Below are positions 34,419 to 41,080 of a stretch of 51,830 bases of DNA, one piece after another. The notes below the pieces were generated by a model. That model did not search any database. It saw only the letters and a program-made list of their open reading frames with translations, and was not told the DNA's origin. Position numbers and translations under genes: made by a program. The stretch's first letter is position 1. Every line of letters begins with the position of its first letter. The DNA is from Candidatus Parcubacteria bacterium (GTDB lineage Bacteria; Patescibacteriota; Patescibacteriia; Patescibacteriales; Patescibacteriaceae), in contig JAEWTE010000001.1 in NCBI GenBank assembly GCA_023459655.1, positions 1 through 51,830 of the forward strand, in the 5' to 3' direction.

Positions 34419-34500
34419 GCTTCAGAATACTTGGAGGCATGGAGACCGAGCGATTTCTGAAGCTTAGAGATGTCTAACATATCTATGCGGATATGTTTTT
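34419..34500 (+). ncRNA. Candidate small structured RNA
   Basis: GCTTCAGAA (34419-34427) pairs with TTCTGAAGC (34455-34463), and 12 bases later a terminator hairpin AACATATC / GATATGTT (34476-34497) with a T run follows. TTGATA (34385) and TTATTA (34408) with a 17-base spacer could start it at about 34419. This would be an RNA of about 82 bases, between recombinase and rep, on the strand opposite to both. It shows no coding potential. Confidence 0.4.
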
Positions 34501-34532
34501 CTAAAAGGAAAAAATTAAAGACGATTTTTTTA

Positions 34533-35306
34533 CTATCTTTCTTTAAAGAGGCGATAGTTTACCTCTCCGACATAATCGGATTTATACTGCTTATCAAGCA
34601 ATAACTCCGGGGGCGATTTTAAGCTACTGAGATACTTTCTTACTTTCTGCCCGGTAATAATTATTTCCGGACGTTTGAGCTGACGAGAATAGAACACTTT
34701 TTTCTTGCCTTTGAGCCGGCCGTCAAATAGCTCTTTAGCAATGTATTTAGCCACATAGAGACCAACCCGAGAAACATGACGAATATTATTAATATTAACG
34801 AAACCATATCGCCACAGATCAGCTAGCTGACTATTAGCTGTATAAGGCAAATTAGATAAAACATGATAATGAATATTTCCGCCATGCTCTTTTCTGGCTT
34901 TAGAGCGAAAATAATAATCACTCTGAAATTCGGGAACAGCTAAATAGAGTAAGTCGGGATAATATCGTTTTAATCTTTTAATAAAATTAGAAAAGATTAA
35001 ATTACATTGCACAATATCAGTAAATGAGCCGTCATCAGACTTCTTGTCGTCAAAGGTTAAGGTTATAAAAACCTTTAACTCTGGGTTGGAATTTACCAAG
35101 CGAACAATATTAGCTCTTGTCCGTCTTAGCGAGAAGTCGCTTTTCATCTTTTTATCTAACTCATTTTCTTCAGGCTTCTCTTTTTTAGTTTTTCTTCTTT
35201 TTTTTCTCTTGTGATTTATTCTTATCGCTTGCTCATAAGAATAGATTTCTAACAAATCCCCCGATTTAATTAGTTTTTGCCGATAAGCTAATGGTTTGTA
35301 TTCCAT
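34533..35306 (-). CDS. HUH-type rolling-circle replication initiator (Rep)
   Basis: 257 residues. After a basic N-terminal stretch (INHKRKKRRKTKKEK) the Rep motifs are LKVFITLTFDDKK (motif 1, about residue 85), GGNIHYHVLSNLPY with the HxH metal pair (motif 2, about 160), and LYVAKYIAKELF with the candidate nicking Tyr (motif 3, about 200). This order is that of single-stranded phage and rolling-circle plasmid initiators, closest in look to inovirus/plasmid REP proteins. It nicks its origin and joins the 5' end through Tyr. The region just upstream holds large palindromes. The element may thus replicate as a plasmid after excision. Confidence 0.83.
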   Translation of the reverse strand: MEYKPLAYRQKLIKSGDLLEIYSYEQAIRINHKRKKRRKTKKEKPEENELDKKMKSDFSLRRTRANIVRLVNSNPELKVFITLTFDDKKSDDGSFTDIVQCNLIFSNFIKRLKRYYPDLLYLAVPEFQSDYYFRSKARKEHGGNIHYHVLSNLPYTANSQLADLWRYGFVNINNIRHVSRVGLYVAKYIAKELFDGRLKGKKKVFYSRQLKRPEIIITGQKVRKYLSSLKSPPELLLDKQYKSDYVGEVNYRLFKER

Positions 35307-35320
35307 ATACTTACGGCGTT

Positions 35321-35375
35321 AAGTGTGCCTATAGCCAAGTTAAGAGGGGCTCGAGGCACACTTCTAGTCTTAACT
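35321..35375 (-). promoter_or_regulatory. H-type pseudoknot in the rep mRNA leader
   Basis: Read leftward: AGTTAAGA, CTAG, AAGTGTGCCT, 8 bases, TCTTAACT, 7 bases, AGGCACACTT, then 14 bases to the rep ATG. The 8-bp and 10-bp stems are both perfect and interlocked, with loop lengths (4, 8, 7) that suit an H-type pseudoknot. The last arm is close enough to the start codon to affect ribosome entry. Translation control is inferred. Confidence 0.6.
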
Positions 35376-35390
35376 CTCAATAACCTGCCG

Positions 35391-35453
35391 CCCCCGTTTT
35401 CTTTTTTCGGCTCCCCCAAGGGGATGCCGCCAAAAAAAGAAAAAAACAGGGGG
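35391..35453. repeat. Large imperfect palindrome, candidate replication origin
   Basis: CCCCCGTTTTCTTTTTT on the left and a matching A-rich arm ending CAGGGGG on the right enclose a GGC-CCCC / GGGG-GCC inner stem. About 63 bases form one hairpin of striking base bias (C/T then A/G). It lies 85 bases upstream of rep. A double- or single-strand origin is the natural suggestion. Confidence 0.6.
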
Positions 35454-35534
35454 TCGGCCGGTCAACTATGTTTACCTCCAAAGGAAAAGAGGTTTTTAGG
35501 CCCGACGACAAAGGCCACTCGGCCAAACAAAAAA

Positions 35535-35566
35535 CACAAGCAGTATATCCGGATATATTGCTTGTG
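35535..35566. repeat. 32-bp palindrome
   Basis: Two 16-base arms with no loop, centred on TCCGGA between 35550 and 35551, with one G/T mismatch (G-U in RNA). CACAAG and CTTGTG mark its ends. It could extrude as a cruciform or bind a dimeric protein, and lies in the rep leader. Confidence 0.7.
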
Positions 35567-35722
35567 CTTATTTTGAATTGGCAAAGATTTAGACTTTGCT
35601 TATATTTATTATTTTATTTGAAGACAGCTATTTTTATATATATGTCCATAATCTGACTAGCCTTAGCTAGGTTCGTCTCCCTGCTTATAGATTATTTATT
35701 AATTTTATAAGTCTATGAGATT

Positions 35723-35751
35723 ATTATAGCATATTTTGAGGGGTAAATCAA
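35723..35751 (-). promoter_or_regulatory. Promoter toward rep
   Basis: Minus strand TTGATT (35751-35746), 17-base spacer ending TGC, TATAAT (35728-35723): an extended -10 promoter. No gene begins near it; the next start codon downstream is rep at 35306, so the leader would be about 410 bases. Confidence 0.7.
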
Positions 35752-35793
35752 TAACGGATTTGTTGATAATTTTAATAAATTTAATTACTACTA

Positions 35794-36693
35794 CTAAATA
35801 AGAAATATTCTCTGACAAAAAGCACTAATTCCTATTCCGTTAGTATTATTAGTCTGAACTCTGTAAGTCGGAATTTTATTAATATAAATAGTATACCCAG
35901 CGTCTGAACCATTTTCTTTTTTAGCAATTATTCTATCTCGTAATTTAGCAGTCTTATCAACTGGCTTATAAATAGCCACTCCAGAATCATTCACGATAAC
36001 TACATACAAATCTTCATCGTGACAGTCAGTAATAAAATTTAAAAATTCTCTTTTTTGTTTTGGTGATAAAGAATTAAATTTTTCTAAACAAACACTATTC
36101 AGTCTTGCCTGAAAAACTTTTCCACTTTTCTTAGCCCATTCTAAAATTTTTTTATTCTTTTGAGCTATCTTTTTTAACTCTCCTCTTTTTGGAGTATCTT
36201 TGCCTGTTTTCTGGAAAATATAACTTTGAAGGTCCCACCACATTTTATCGGTTTGATCCTTAAAACTAAAATCAAACCATTTTTCCAATTTTCCTAAACC
36301 AAGATTTTTTAGTGTTCCTGTCCCAGACTTAGCAATTGATTTTATAGAAAATCTAGTTTTTTTATTATTTAAATGCTCGGCGTCAACATCTGATGTGGAT
36401 TGTTCAATAACAAAATGACGACCAGTCCAAATAATATTTATAATTTTGCCCTTTCTACTTATTTCATCATCCAATATCTTTTCAATTTCTGGTTGAATTT
36501 TTATAAAATTATTATTTTGCAATTTCATTCTTTCTCCACCATCCTCCTTGTCCAAAATTTTATTAGATAGTTTAGCTAAGTCTTCGCTATAAGAAAAAGT
36601 TATTTTATAAAGATGACAAATATACTGACAAACCAACAACTCAAAATAATCTGCCTGCGCTCTGTTTGATTTTTCTTTATTACCTTTTTTCAT
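35794..36693 (-). CDS. Putative type II restriction endonuclease
   Basis: 299 residues from MKKGNKEKSNRAQADYFELL, one base after the methyltransferase stop; a longer frame would overlap it by 71 bases. I do not recognise a named family. A DVDAEHLNNKKTRFSIKS stretch (around residue 100) gives a D...S-x-K pattern that could be the catalytic core, preceded by IINIIWTGRHFVIEQSTS. The C-terminal part has AIYKP, an AKLRDRIIAKK segment and TYRVQTNNTNGIGISAFCQR. Restriction function is inferred mostly from its tight coupling to the DNA methyltransferase. It may need that partner to be kept in the cell. Confidence 0.65.
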   Translation of the reverse strand: MKKGNKEKSNRAQADYFELLVCQYICHLYKITFSYSEDLAKLSNKILDKEDGGERMKLQNNNFIKIQPEIEKILDDEISRKGKIINIIWTGRHFVIEQSTSDVDAEHLNNKKTRFSIKSIAKSGTGTLKNLGLGKLEKWFDFSFKDQTDKMWWDLQSYIFQKTGKDTPKRGELKKIAQKNKKILEWAKKSGKVFQARLNSVCLEKFNSLSPKQKREFLNFITDCHDEDLYVVIVNDSGVAIYKPVDKTAKLRDRIIAKKENGSDAGYTIYINKIPTYRVQTNNTNGIGISAFCQRIFLI

Positions 36694-36694
36694 A

Positions 36695-38149
36695 TTAGTT
36701 AAAATAGGCTCCAACAATTTTATTAATTTGTTCTTGATCCTTATTAAAATTGTAGCTAAAGTCATGCTTTAGATTTTTTATTATATTTTTTGAAATCTCA
36801 GCAATAGTTTTAATGTCTTTATCAGTAAAACTCGGCATTGGCAATTTCTTAATATCCCTAATTTGAATAGAATTAGTATGATTTAATAATTTAATCATTT
36901 TATTGTAAATTTCGCTATTTAAAACTCCAACAAAAAATTCCGGTGGATATTTTTTTAGATTTTTTGGGAAGAAACACATAGCTTTATTGCTTTCCCAAAG
37001 AGCTCCAACGGTTGATAGTCGCGCCGTTAAATTAGAACAGATGCCGGAAATAATAAAACCATGCCTATCATCGTTCAAATTATAACGACTCGGCATTTTA
37101 TAATTAGATACTGACTCTTTATCCCATCTTATGGCGTATTCGGCCGGTAAATAATATTTATTATTACCGCCTTTTTTATGATAAAATTTCCATTTTTTCC
37201 CATCAATATCTTTGATATTAACCCATTCTTTTATCCCATTGTTTTTAGCGTATTGAATCCCGTTATAATCAGCAATCGCTAAAAATTTATGATTATCAGT
37301 CGTATGCATTCCTAATCCGCCATCCAAATAATTAACCATTTTTTCGAATTCGTTGATTTTTCCTAGCAGTTTAGCTCCACCATTAAAATCAAATACATAG
37401 TCCGGATACGACAAGATATTCTTTTGGATAGTTTTATATTTTTTGCCATTATAGTCGTCAACTTCGTTATCTCGACAATCATTAAAAATAACCGAATGAT
37501 CATCCGTCGCCTTTTTATTAGTTATCAAAATAATACTTGTATTAACTAATGCTCCGCTATCTTTAAATAATTTTTTAGAACACAATGTTATCTCGTTTAC
37601 AGTGTAATTTTTCAATAAAAATTTTCTTAACTTTTTATGTATTCCCAAAGTTAAATAAGTATCGCTTACAATAAAACAAAGTTGTCCATTCTCTTTTAAC
37701 AATTTACACCCCAGGTACAAAAACATTGCATAAGTATCATTAGCTCCTATTTCATTAAAAATATTGCCTAATTTATGCTTATTTTTTTTGATATAATCAC
37801 TCTGCTTATTTAAATAAGGAGGATTTCCAATTATATGAGAAAATTGCTCACAACCAAAAAGAGAATCATTGGCGATGTCAGTATTTAAGAGGGTATCTTT
37901 AATGGCGACATTTTTTATACCAAGTTTGTTTAAACCATTTTTAACCTCGGGATTTATATCCCAAACTGTTATCTGATCTTCTTTTAATAACTTATTCTTT
38001 AAAACCACCGAAACAAAAGCGCCGTCGCCTCCGCTCGGTTCTAATAATTTACTGCTTTTATCAAAATTAGCTAATTTTCCAACCATATACTCAACCGTGT
38101 GGATGGGGGTGTAAAAAGCACCTAGTTGTTTTTGAGTTTGCTGTGTCAT
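36695..38149 (-). CDS. Adenine-specific DNA N6-methyltransferase of a type II R-M system
   Basis: 484 residues from MTQQTQKQLGAFYTPIHTV. SAM motif I is LLEPSGGDGAFVS and the catalytic motif IV is IIGNPPYLNKQ (NPPY, N6-adenine type). The order SAM motif, NPPY, then a long target-recognition part (about 280-460) is the gamma class, like M.TaqI and Eco57I-type enzymes. Near the end NSIQIRDIKKLPMPSF resembles the late specificity region. TATAAT lies 7 bases before the ATG, so no leader is expected. The restriction gene follows by one base; divergent nuclease/HEPN genes lie 90 bases away. Confidence 0.9.
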   Translation of the reverse strand: MTQQTQKQLGAFYTPIHTVEYMVGKLANFDKSSKLLEPSGGDGAFVSVVLKNKLLKEDQITVWDINPEVKNGLNKLGIKNVAIKDTLLNTDIANDSLFGCEQFSHIIGNPPYLNKQSDYIKKNKHKLGNIFNEIGANDTYAMFLYLGCKLLKENGQLCFIVSDTYLTLGIHKKLRKFLLKNYTVNEITLCSKKLFKDSGALVNTSIILITNKKATDDHSVIFNDCRDNEVDDYNGKKYKTIQKNILSYPDYVFDFNGGAKLLGKINEFEKMVNYLDGGLGMHTTDNHKFLAIADYNGIQYAKNNGIKEWVNIKDIDGKKWKFYHKKGGNNKYYLPAEYAIRWDKESVSNYKMPSRYNLNDDRHGFIISGICSNLTARLSTVGALWESNKAMCFFPKNLKKYPPEFFVGVLNSEIYNKMIKLLNHTNSIQIRDIKKLPMPSFTDKDIKTIAEISKNIIKNLKHDFSYNFNKDQEQINKIVGAYFN

Positions 38150-38156
38150 ACAGAAA

Positions 38157-38217
38157 ATTATACCACAAATAATCAATAACCGAAATGTTTGTCTTTAAGG
38201 TCATAATGTGGTATAAA
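38157..38217. promoter_or_regulatory. Mirrored divergent extended -10 promoters
   Basis: TTATACCACA (38158-38167) and TGTGGTATAA (38207-38216) are perfect inverted copies. Each contains an extended -10 (TGG-TATAAT leftward for the methyltransferase, TGG-TATAAA rightward for the nuclease gene). The shared TGTGG part is beyond what a -10 needs, so it may also be an operator for both. Confidence 0.65.
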
Positions 38218-38239
38218 TACAGTATATTTACCTAAAATT

Positions 38240-38674
38240 ATGCTAAAAAATAGAGATAAAAAAGTTAAAATTTTGTCTGAAGATTTTGTTAAAAATTCCA
38301 TTATAAAATGGCTATCGGCAAACAATTGGGGGTATCTACAATTCGGAGGTTTACGAGAAAAAGGAGTTGACATTAAAGCTAAACATAATCAATATCCTAT
38401 TTATTATTTTATAGAAACAAAGGGCGAGGGTAAAATTAAACAAGCCGATGAAGTTGCCTTTGTTTATTCACTTGGGCAGATAATAACCCGAATGAATACT
38501 AACAACACAAGAAATAAATATGCTCTTGGCTTACCGGAATCTAGTGCAAAAATAGCCTTACGCCGATTACCATGGCAAATTGCCAAAAAATTATTGCTTT
38601 ATATTTTAGCGGTTGATAAGCAAGGTAAGGTTATTCAATATTCTTGGAAAGATTTAAAAGAGAATAATAAATGA
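38240..38674 (+). CDS. PD-(D/E)XK nuclease-like protein
   Basis: 144 residues with the core GLREKGVDIKAKHNQYPIYYFIETKGEG: D44, E59 and K61 form the D...E-x-K site of restriction-like nucleases, and the N-terminal helix FVKNSIIKWLSANNWGYLQF precedes it as in Mrr and related folds. A Gln in YSLGQII is near the expected helix. It overlaps the next gene by ATGA, so the two are coupled, and shares a divergent control region with the R-M methyltransferase. It may be a defence effector or a nuclease helping the R-M system. Confidence 0.75.
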   Translation: MLKNRDKKVKILSEDFVKNSIIKWLSANNWGYLQFGGLREKGVDIKAKHNQYPIYYFIETKGEGKIKQADEVAFVYSLGQIITRMNTNNTRNKYALGLPESSAKIALRRLPWQIAKKLLLYILAVDKQGKVIQYSWKDLKENNK

Positions 38675-39366
38675 AAAACAAAAGTCATAGAAAGATAAAA
38701 AAAGAGGAAATAATTATTAATGATGATTCAAAAAAATTGTTAGTTTTTCAATATCTCTCAAGTAAATATAAGTCCGAAAGCCTTACTTGTAAATCAAGCT
38801 ATTTCGCCTTATTGAATCACGCCAGGAATGCAACTGGAAGATGTTGTAAAAATGGGAGCATTGATTTTATTGAAAAAACAGGAGATTGGTCTGGGGCTTG
38901 CATGTATTTAATACTTATAGATCATATTGGCGGAAGATTTAGAAATAACAATAAACAAATAGATTCAAATTTAAAAGATTTTGCAGCCGCATTGAAAAGT
39001 TTTACCGGATTAAGCAATAAAAAAATAGAAATATTACGTGAATTAAGAAATAGCTTTCTTCATAAATTTAATTTATATAACTTTCCTGAAGATAAAAAAT
39101 TTGTCTGTAGATTATTTTCAGTAAACAGAGGAGAAGAGTTAATAAAATTACCAATAAAAAATTTAGATGATTCCGAAAAATCATTAAGCAAAATAAAAGA
39201 TGATAATAAAACCTGTATAAGCTTGAAAAAATTAGGCGACCTAGTAGAAAATATGCATAAGAAGATTTTATCATTACTAAAATCTGGGGATTTAATCGTT
39301 ATAACTGAAAATAGTGAAAATTTAGAAGATTTTTTAAATGCAAATACTATATGTTATAAAGAATAA
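38671..39366 (+). CDS. HEPN-like protein, partner of the nuclease
   Basis: 231 residues, helical, charged, no membrane segments. ILRELRNSFLHKFNL has R126 and H131 as the RNxxxH motif of HEPN RNases, placed after helices as expected. N-terminal half holds LLNHARNATGRCCKNGSIDF and GACMYLILIDHIGG. The C-terminal part is Lys/Asp-rich. HEPN proteins act as RNA-cutting toxins or effectors in abortive defence. It overlaps the PD-(D/E)XK gene by 4 bases. No separate antitoxin is visible, so either the partner or the whole pair is self-regulating; that is inference. Confidence 0.65.
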   Translation: MKNKSHRKIKKEEIIINDDSKKLLVFQYLSSKYKSESLTCKSSYFALLNHARNATGRCCKNGSIDFIEKTGDWSGACMYLILIDHIGGRFRNNNKQIDSNLKDFAAALKSFTGLSNKKIEILRELRNSFLHKFNLYNFPEDKKFVCRLFSVNRGEELIKLPIKNLDDSEKSLSKIKDDNKTCISLKKLGDLVENMHKKILSLLKSGDLIVITENSENLEDFLNANTICYKE

Positions 39367-39386
39367 TATTTTTATTAAAAAACAAA

Positions 39387-39509
39387 TTACTCCAAAATTT
39401 CCACCCACTTCTCAATTTCACTAACAATTCCTTCAAAGTTTTGGGAAATATCATTTTTAAGGACTACATTTATGAGAGCAGGCCGAGAGGTCTGTTTTCT
39501 TTTTGTAGT
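39387..39509 (-). pseudogene. Gene remnant (C-terminal fragment)
   Basis: An open frame of 40 codons with no start codon ends in NFEGIVSEIEKWVEILE and stop. The sequence has a natural protein look (amphipathic C-terminal helix) but no upstream part. It lies at the right edge of the island and may be what was left when DNA was lost or inserted. I do not know the parent family. Confidence 0.35.
39478..39507 (+). terminator. Probable terminator at the right end of the island
   Basis: CAGGCC / GGTCTG with a GAGA loop (one G-U pair) and a T-rich tail. It would stop transcription from the nuclease-HEPN pair, about 110 bases past its end. 39367-39648 otherwise holds only the gene remnant and AT-rich DNA. 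Confidence 0.55.
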
Positions 39510-39648
39510 TTAATTTGTTATAATAGATTAAGTTTTTTGATGAAATTATTAGATTAGGATAAGTATTTTTTAGTACGATTGTTTTATACATTAATTAATA
39601 AAATTTTTTATAATAAGGGTAGTTTAAATAGATATTTTATTATTATTT

Positions 39649-40242
39649 ATGGACATTATAATTAAGTCGAAATTTTTATTAGCTTTAAGCTCATTATTAA
39701 TTATATTTTTACCAATTCAGGTTGGTGCTATTGTTACATGTGCTGCCACAGTGGATGGCAATGGAACAGCTCGATGTTTAAGCTCTTGTAATAGCGAATA
39801 TCCGCTTCATTGGTCCGCGGGTGATGGTGGCTGTCGCCAAAATAATTCAGCAACACCCTTGTGTTGCGGAACGCCGGGTAGTACTAGCGGTGGAGTAGCT
39901 CATTCTTCTTCAGGGGTTGTTGAGACTTCAGTAGATGAAACTGCAAACAATACTGCGTCTAATAATAATTTAAATGAACAATCACTACCAAAACTTGATG
40001 GGCTATTAAAGGCTACACCAATTGAAATAATTGGCAATATTATTAAAAGCATGCTCGGTTTAGCTGGTACTTTGACCATTATTATGATGGTTTATGCTGG
40101 TATTTTATGGATGACTGCTTCTGGCAATGAAACAGCTGTTACTAAAGCTAAAAAAATTATCACCTGGACAGTGATTGGTTTGGTATTAATTTTTACTTCC
40201 TATATTATAGTTAGATTTTTGTTTACTAGTCTGGGTTATTAA
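39649..40242 (+). CDS. VirB2/TrbC-like pilin-type membrane protein with Cys-rich outer domain
   Basis: 197 residues. A signal peptide (LLALSSLLIIFLPIQVGA) leads to an outer part (about 28-90) with seven cysteines (VTCAATVDG, ARCLSSCN, GGCRQ, LCCG), then a Ser/Asn-rich linker. The C-terminal 80 residues have two membrane helices (IIGNIIKSMLGLAGTLTIIMMVYAGILWMTASG and the later VIGLVLIFTSYIIVRFLF) joined by a short basic loop (NETAVTKAKKII), the VirB2/TrbC fold. CPR genomes often have such genes in rows. The role could be in DNA uptake, secretion or pili; no ATPase is near. Confidence 0.75.
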   Translation: MDIIIKSKFLLALSSLLIIFLPIQVGAIVTCAATVDGNGTARCLSSCNSEYPLHWSAGDGGCRQNNSATPLCCGTPGSTSGGVAHSSSGVVETSVDETANNTASNNNLNEQSLPKLDGLLKATPIEIIGNIIKSMLGLAGTLTIIMMVYAGILWMTASGNETAVTKAKKIITWTVIGLVLIFTSYIIVRFLFTSLGY

Positions 40243-40253
40243 TTTTTGAATTT

Positions 40254-40607
40254 ATGGCTAATATCTATATATATATTTCTTGGTTGTTAGTAAACCTTTT
40301 TTTACCAATAAGTGTTCGGGCTCAAACAGTTGATTTAGAAAATCCTTTGGGAGAGTTTAATAATATTTTACAAGGCGGGAGCTTTGTCGGTTTGATTATT
40401 GCTAGAGTTTTAGCAATTGTTGGTGCCTTATCTTTGTTGATGTTGATCTATGGTGGTTTGACTATGATTTCAGCCGGTGGTAATGATACTAAAGTTAATC
40501 AAGGTAAAGCAATCGTTACCTATACAGCCATCGGCCTAGTAGTTATTTTTACTGCCTATGTAGTAATTAGTTTTGCTATCAAAAGTCTTGGCGGACAAGC
40601 TATGTAA
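40254..40607 (+). CDS. VirB2/TrbC-like pilin-type membrane protein
   Basis: 117 residues: a signal peptide (YISWLLVNLFLPISVRAQ), a short polar stretch (ENPLGEFNNIL), then two membrane helices (FVGLIIARVLAIVGALSLLMLIYGGLTMISAGG and AIVTYTAIGLVVIFTAYVVISFAI) with the loop NDTKVNQGK between them. The same helix-loop-helix as its neighbour, in a shorter form without Cys. It follows that gene by 11 bases, so they are cotranscribed. Its end overlaps the convergent third copy by 8 bases. Confidence 0.78.
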   Translation: MANIYIYISWLLVNLFLPISVRAQTVDLENPLGEFNNILQGGSFVGLIIARVLAIVGALSLLMLIYGGLTMISAGGNDTKVNQGKAIVTYTAIGLVVIFTAYVVISFAIKSLGGQAM

Positions 40608-41016
40608 TTGGTGGACTAATTGATAAAGCCTTATTTAATTGAGCAATAATAAAGACAGTGGCGGCGTAAGAAATTAAAATAATAATCAGACCGATAAAAG
40701 CATTTTTGATTCGGCTGATTGCGCCGTCAATTTGTGCTTTATTGCCAGCTGCAGTCATATATTGGACTCCAGCTATAATCATTAAGATTACTAAAATAAA
40801 ACCAACTAAACCCAAGATTACTCGAATGACATCGGCTATAGCCAGGCGAATATCCTTTGGTTCGTTGTTGTTATAGGCGATATTACCAAGCTCGGTTAGA
40901 CCGGTTTGTTGAGTTGGTGTAAATTGAGCGGCTACACTTGACGGCCATGATAGTGATAAAATAGTGGCCATTATGAGACCAGTTAAGTTGATTAAGCCAA
41001 TGGTAATTTTAGACAT
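40600..41016 (-). CDS. VirB2/TrbC-like pilin-type membrane protein
   Basis: 138 residues: signal peptide (GLIMATILSLSWPSSVAAQF), a polar part (TPTQQTGLTELGNIAYNNNEPKDIR), two membrane helices (VIRVILGLVGFILVILMIIAGVQYMTAAGN and AFIGLIIILISYAATVFIIAQL) with the loop KAQIDGAISRIKN. It has the same fold as the two rightward copies but is on the other strand, so it is regulated apart. No Cys in the mature part. Confidence 0.78.
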   Translation of the reverse strand: MSKITIGLINLTGLIMATILSLSWPSSVAAQFTPTQQTGLTELGNIAYNNNEPKDIRLAIADVIRVILGLVGFILVILMIIAGVQYMTAAGNKAQIDGAISRIKNAFIGLIIILISYAATVFIIAQLNKALSISPPIT

Positions 41017-41080
41017 AATTGGTTTTTTAAGATATTGTGATATAGTTATTATATCGGATGATTATTTAAAAAACAACGGC

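Larger units (their letters stand above)
35307..35793. other. Non-coding origin/leader region of the island
   Basis: About 490 bases between the restriction gene end and the rep start. From right to left it holds a promoter (35723-35751), the CTAGC / GCTAG repeat near 35660, the 32-bp palindrome, GGCCGAC-like short repeats (35450-35525), the C/T-A/G palindrome and the pseudoknot. Parts are much richer in G+C than the rest of the island. Short frames here have no homology I know and no start signals. Confidence 0.55.

Noticed and set aside
35325..35656. Two short rightward frames in the origin region
   Set aside because: They run across palindromes, have no start signals and odd composition (Pro/Lys-rich), and overlap the rep leader.
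38173..38373. Leftward frame across the divergent promoter
   Set aside because: It overlaps the nuclease gene and promoters and has no protein-like features.
32660..39470. Possible att direct repeat: GGACTAC at the tRNA-Glu 3' end (32662-32668) and again near 39463
   Set aside because: Seven bases are expected by chance in DNA of this length, and the flanks do not match.
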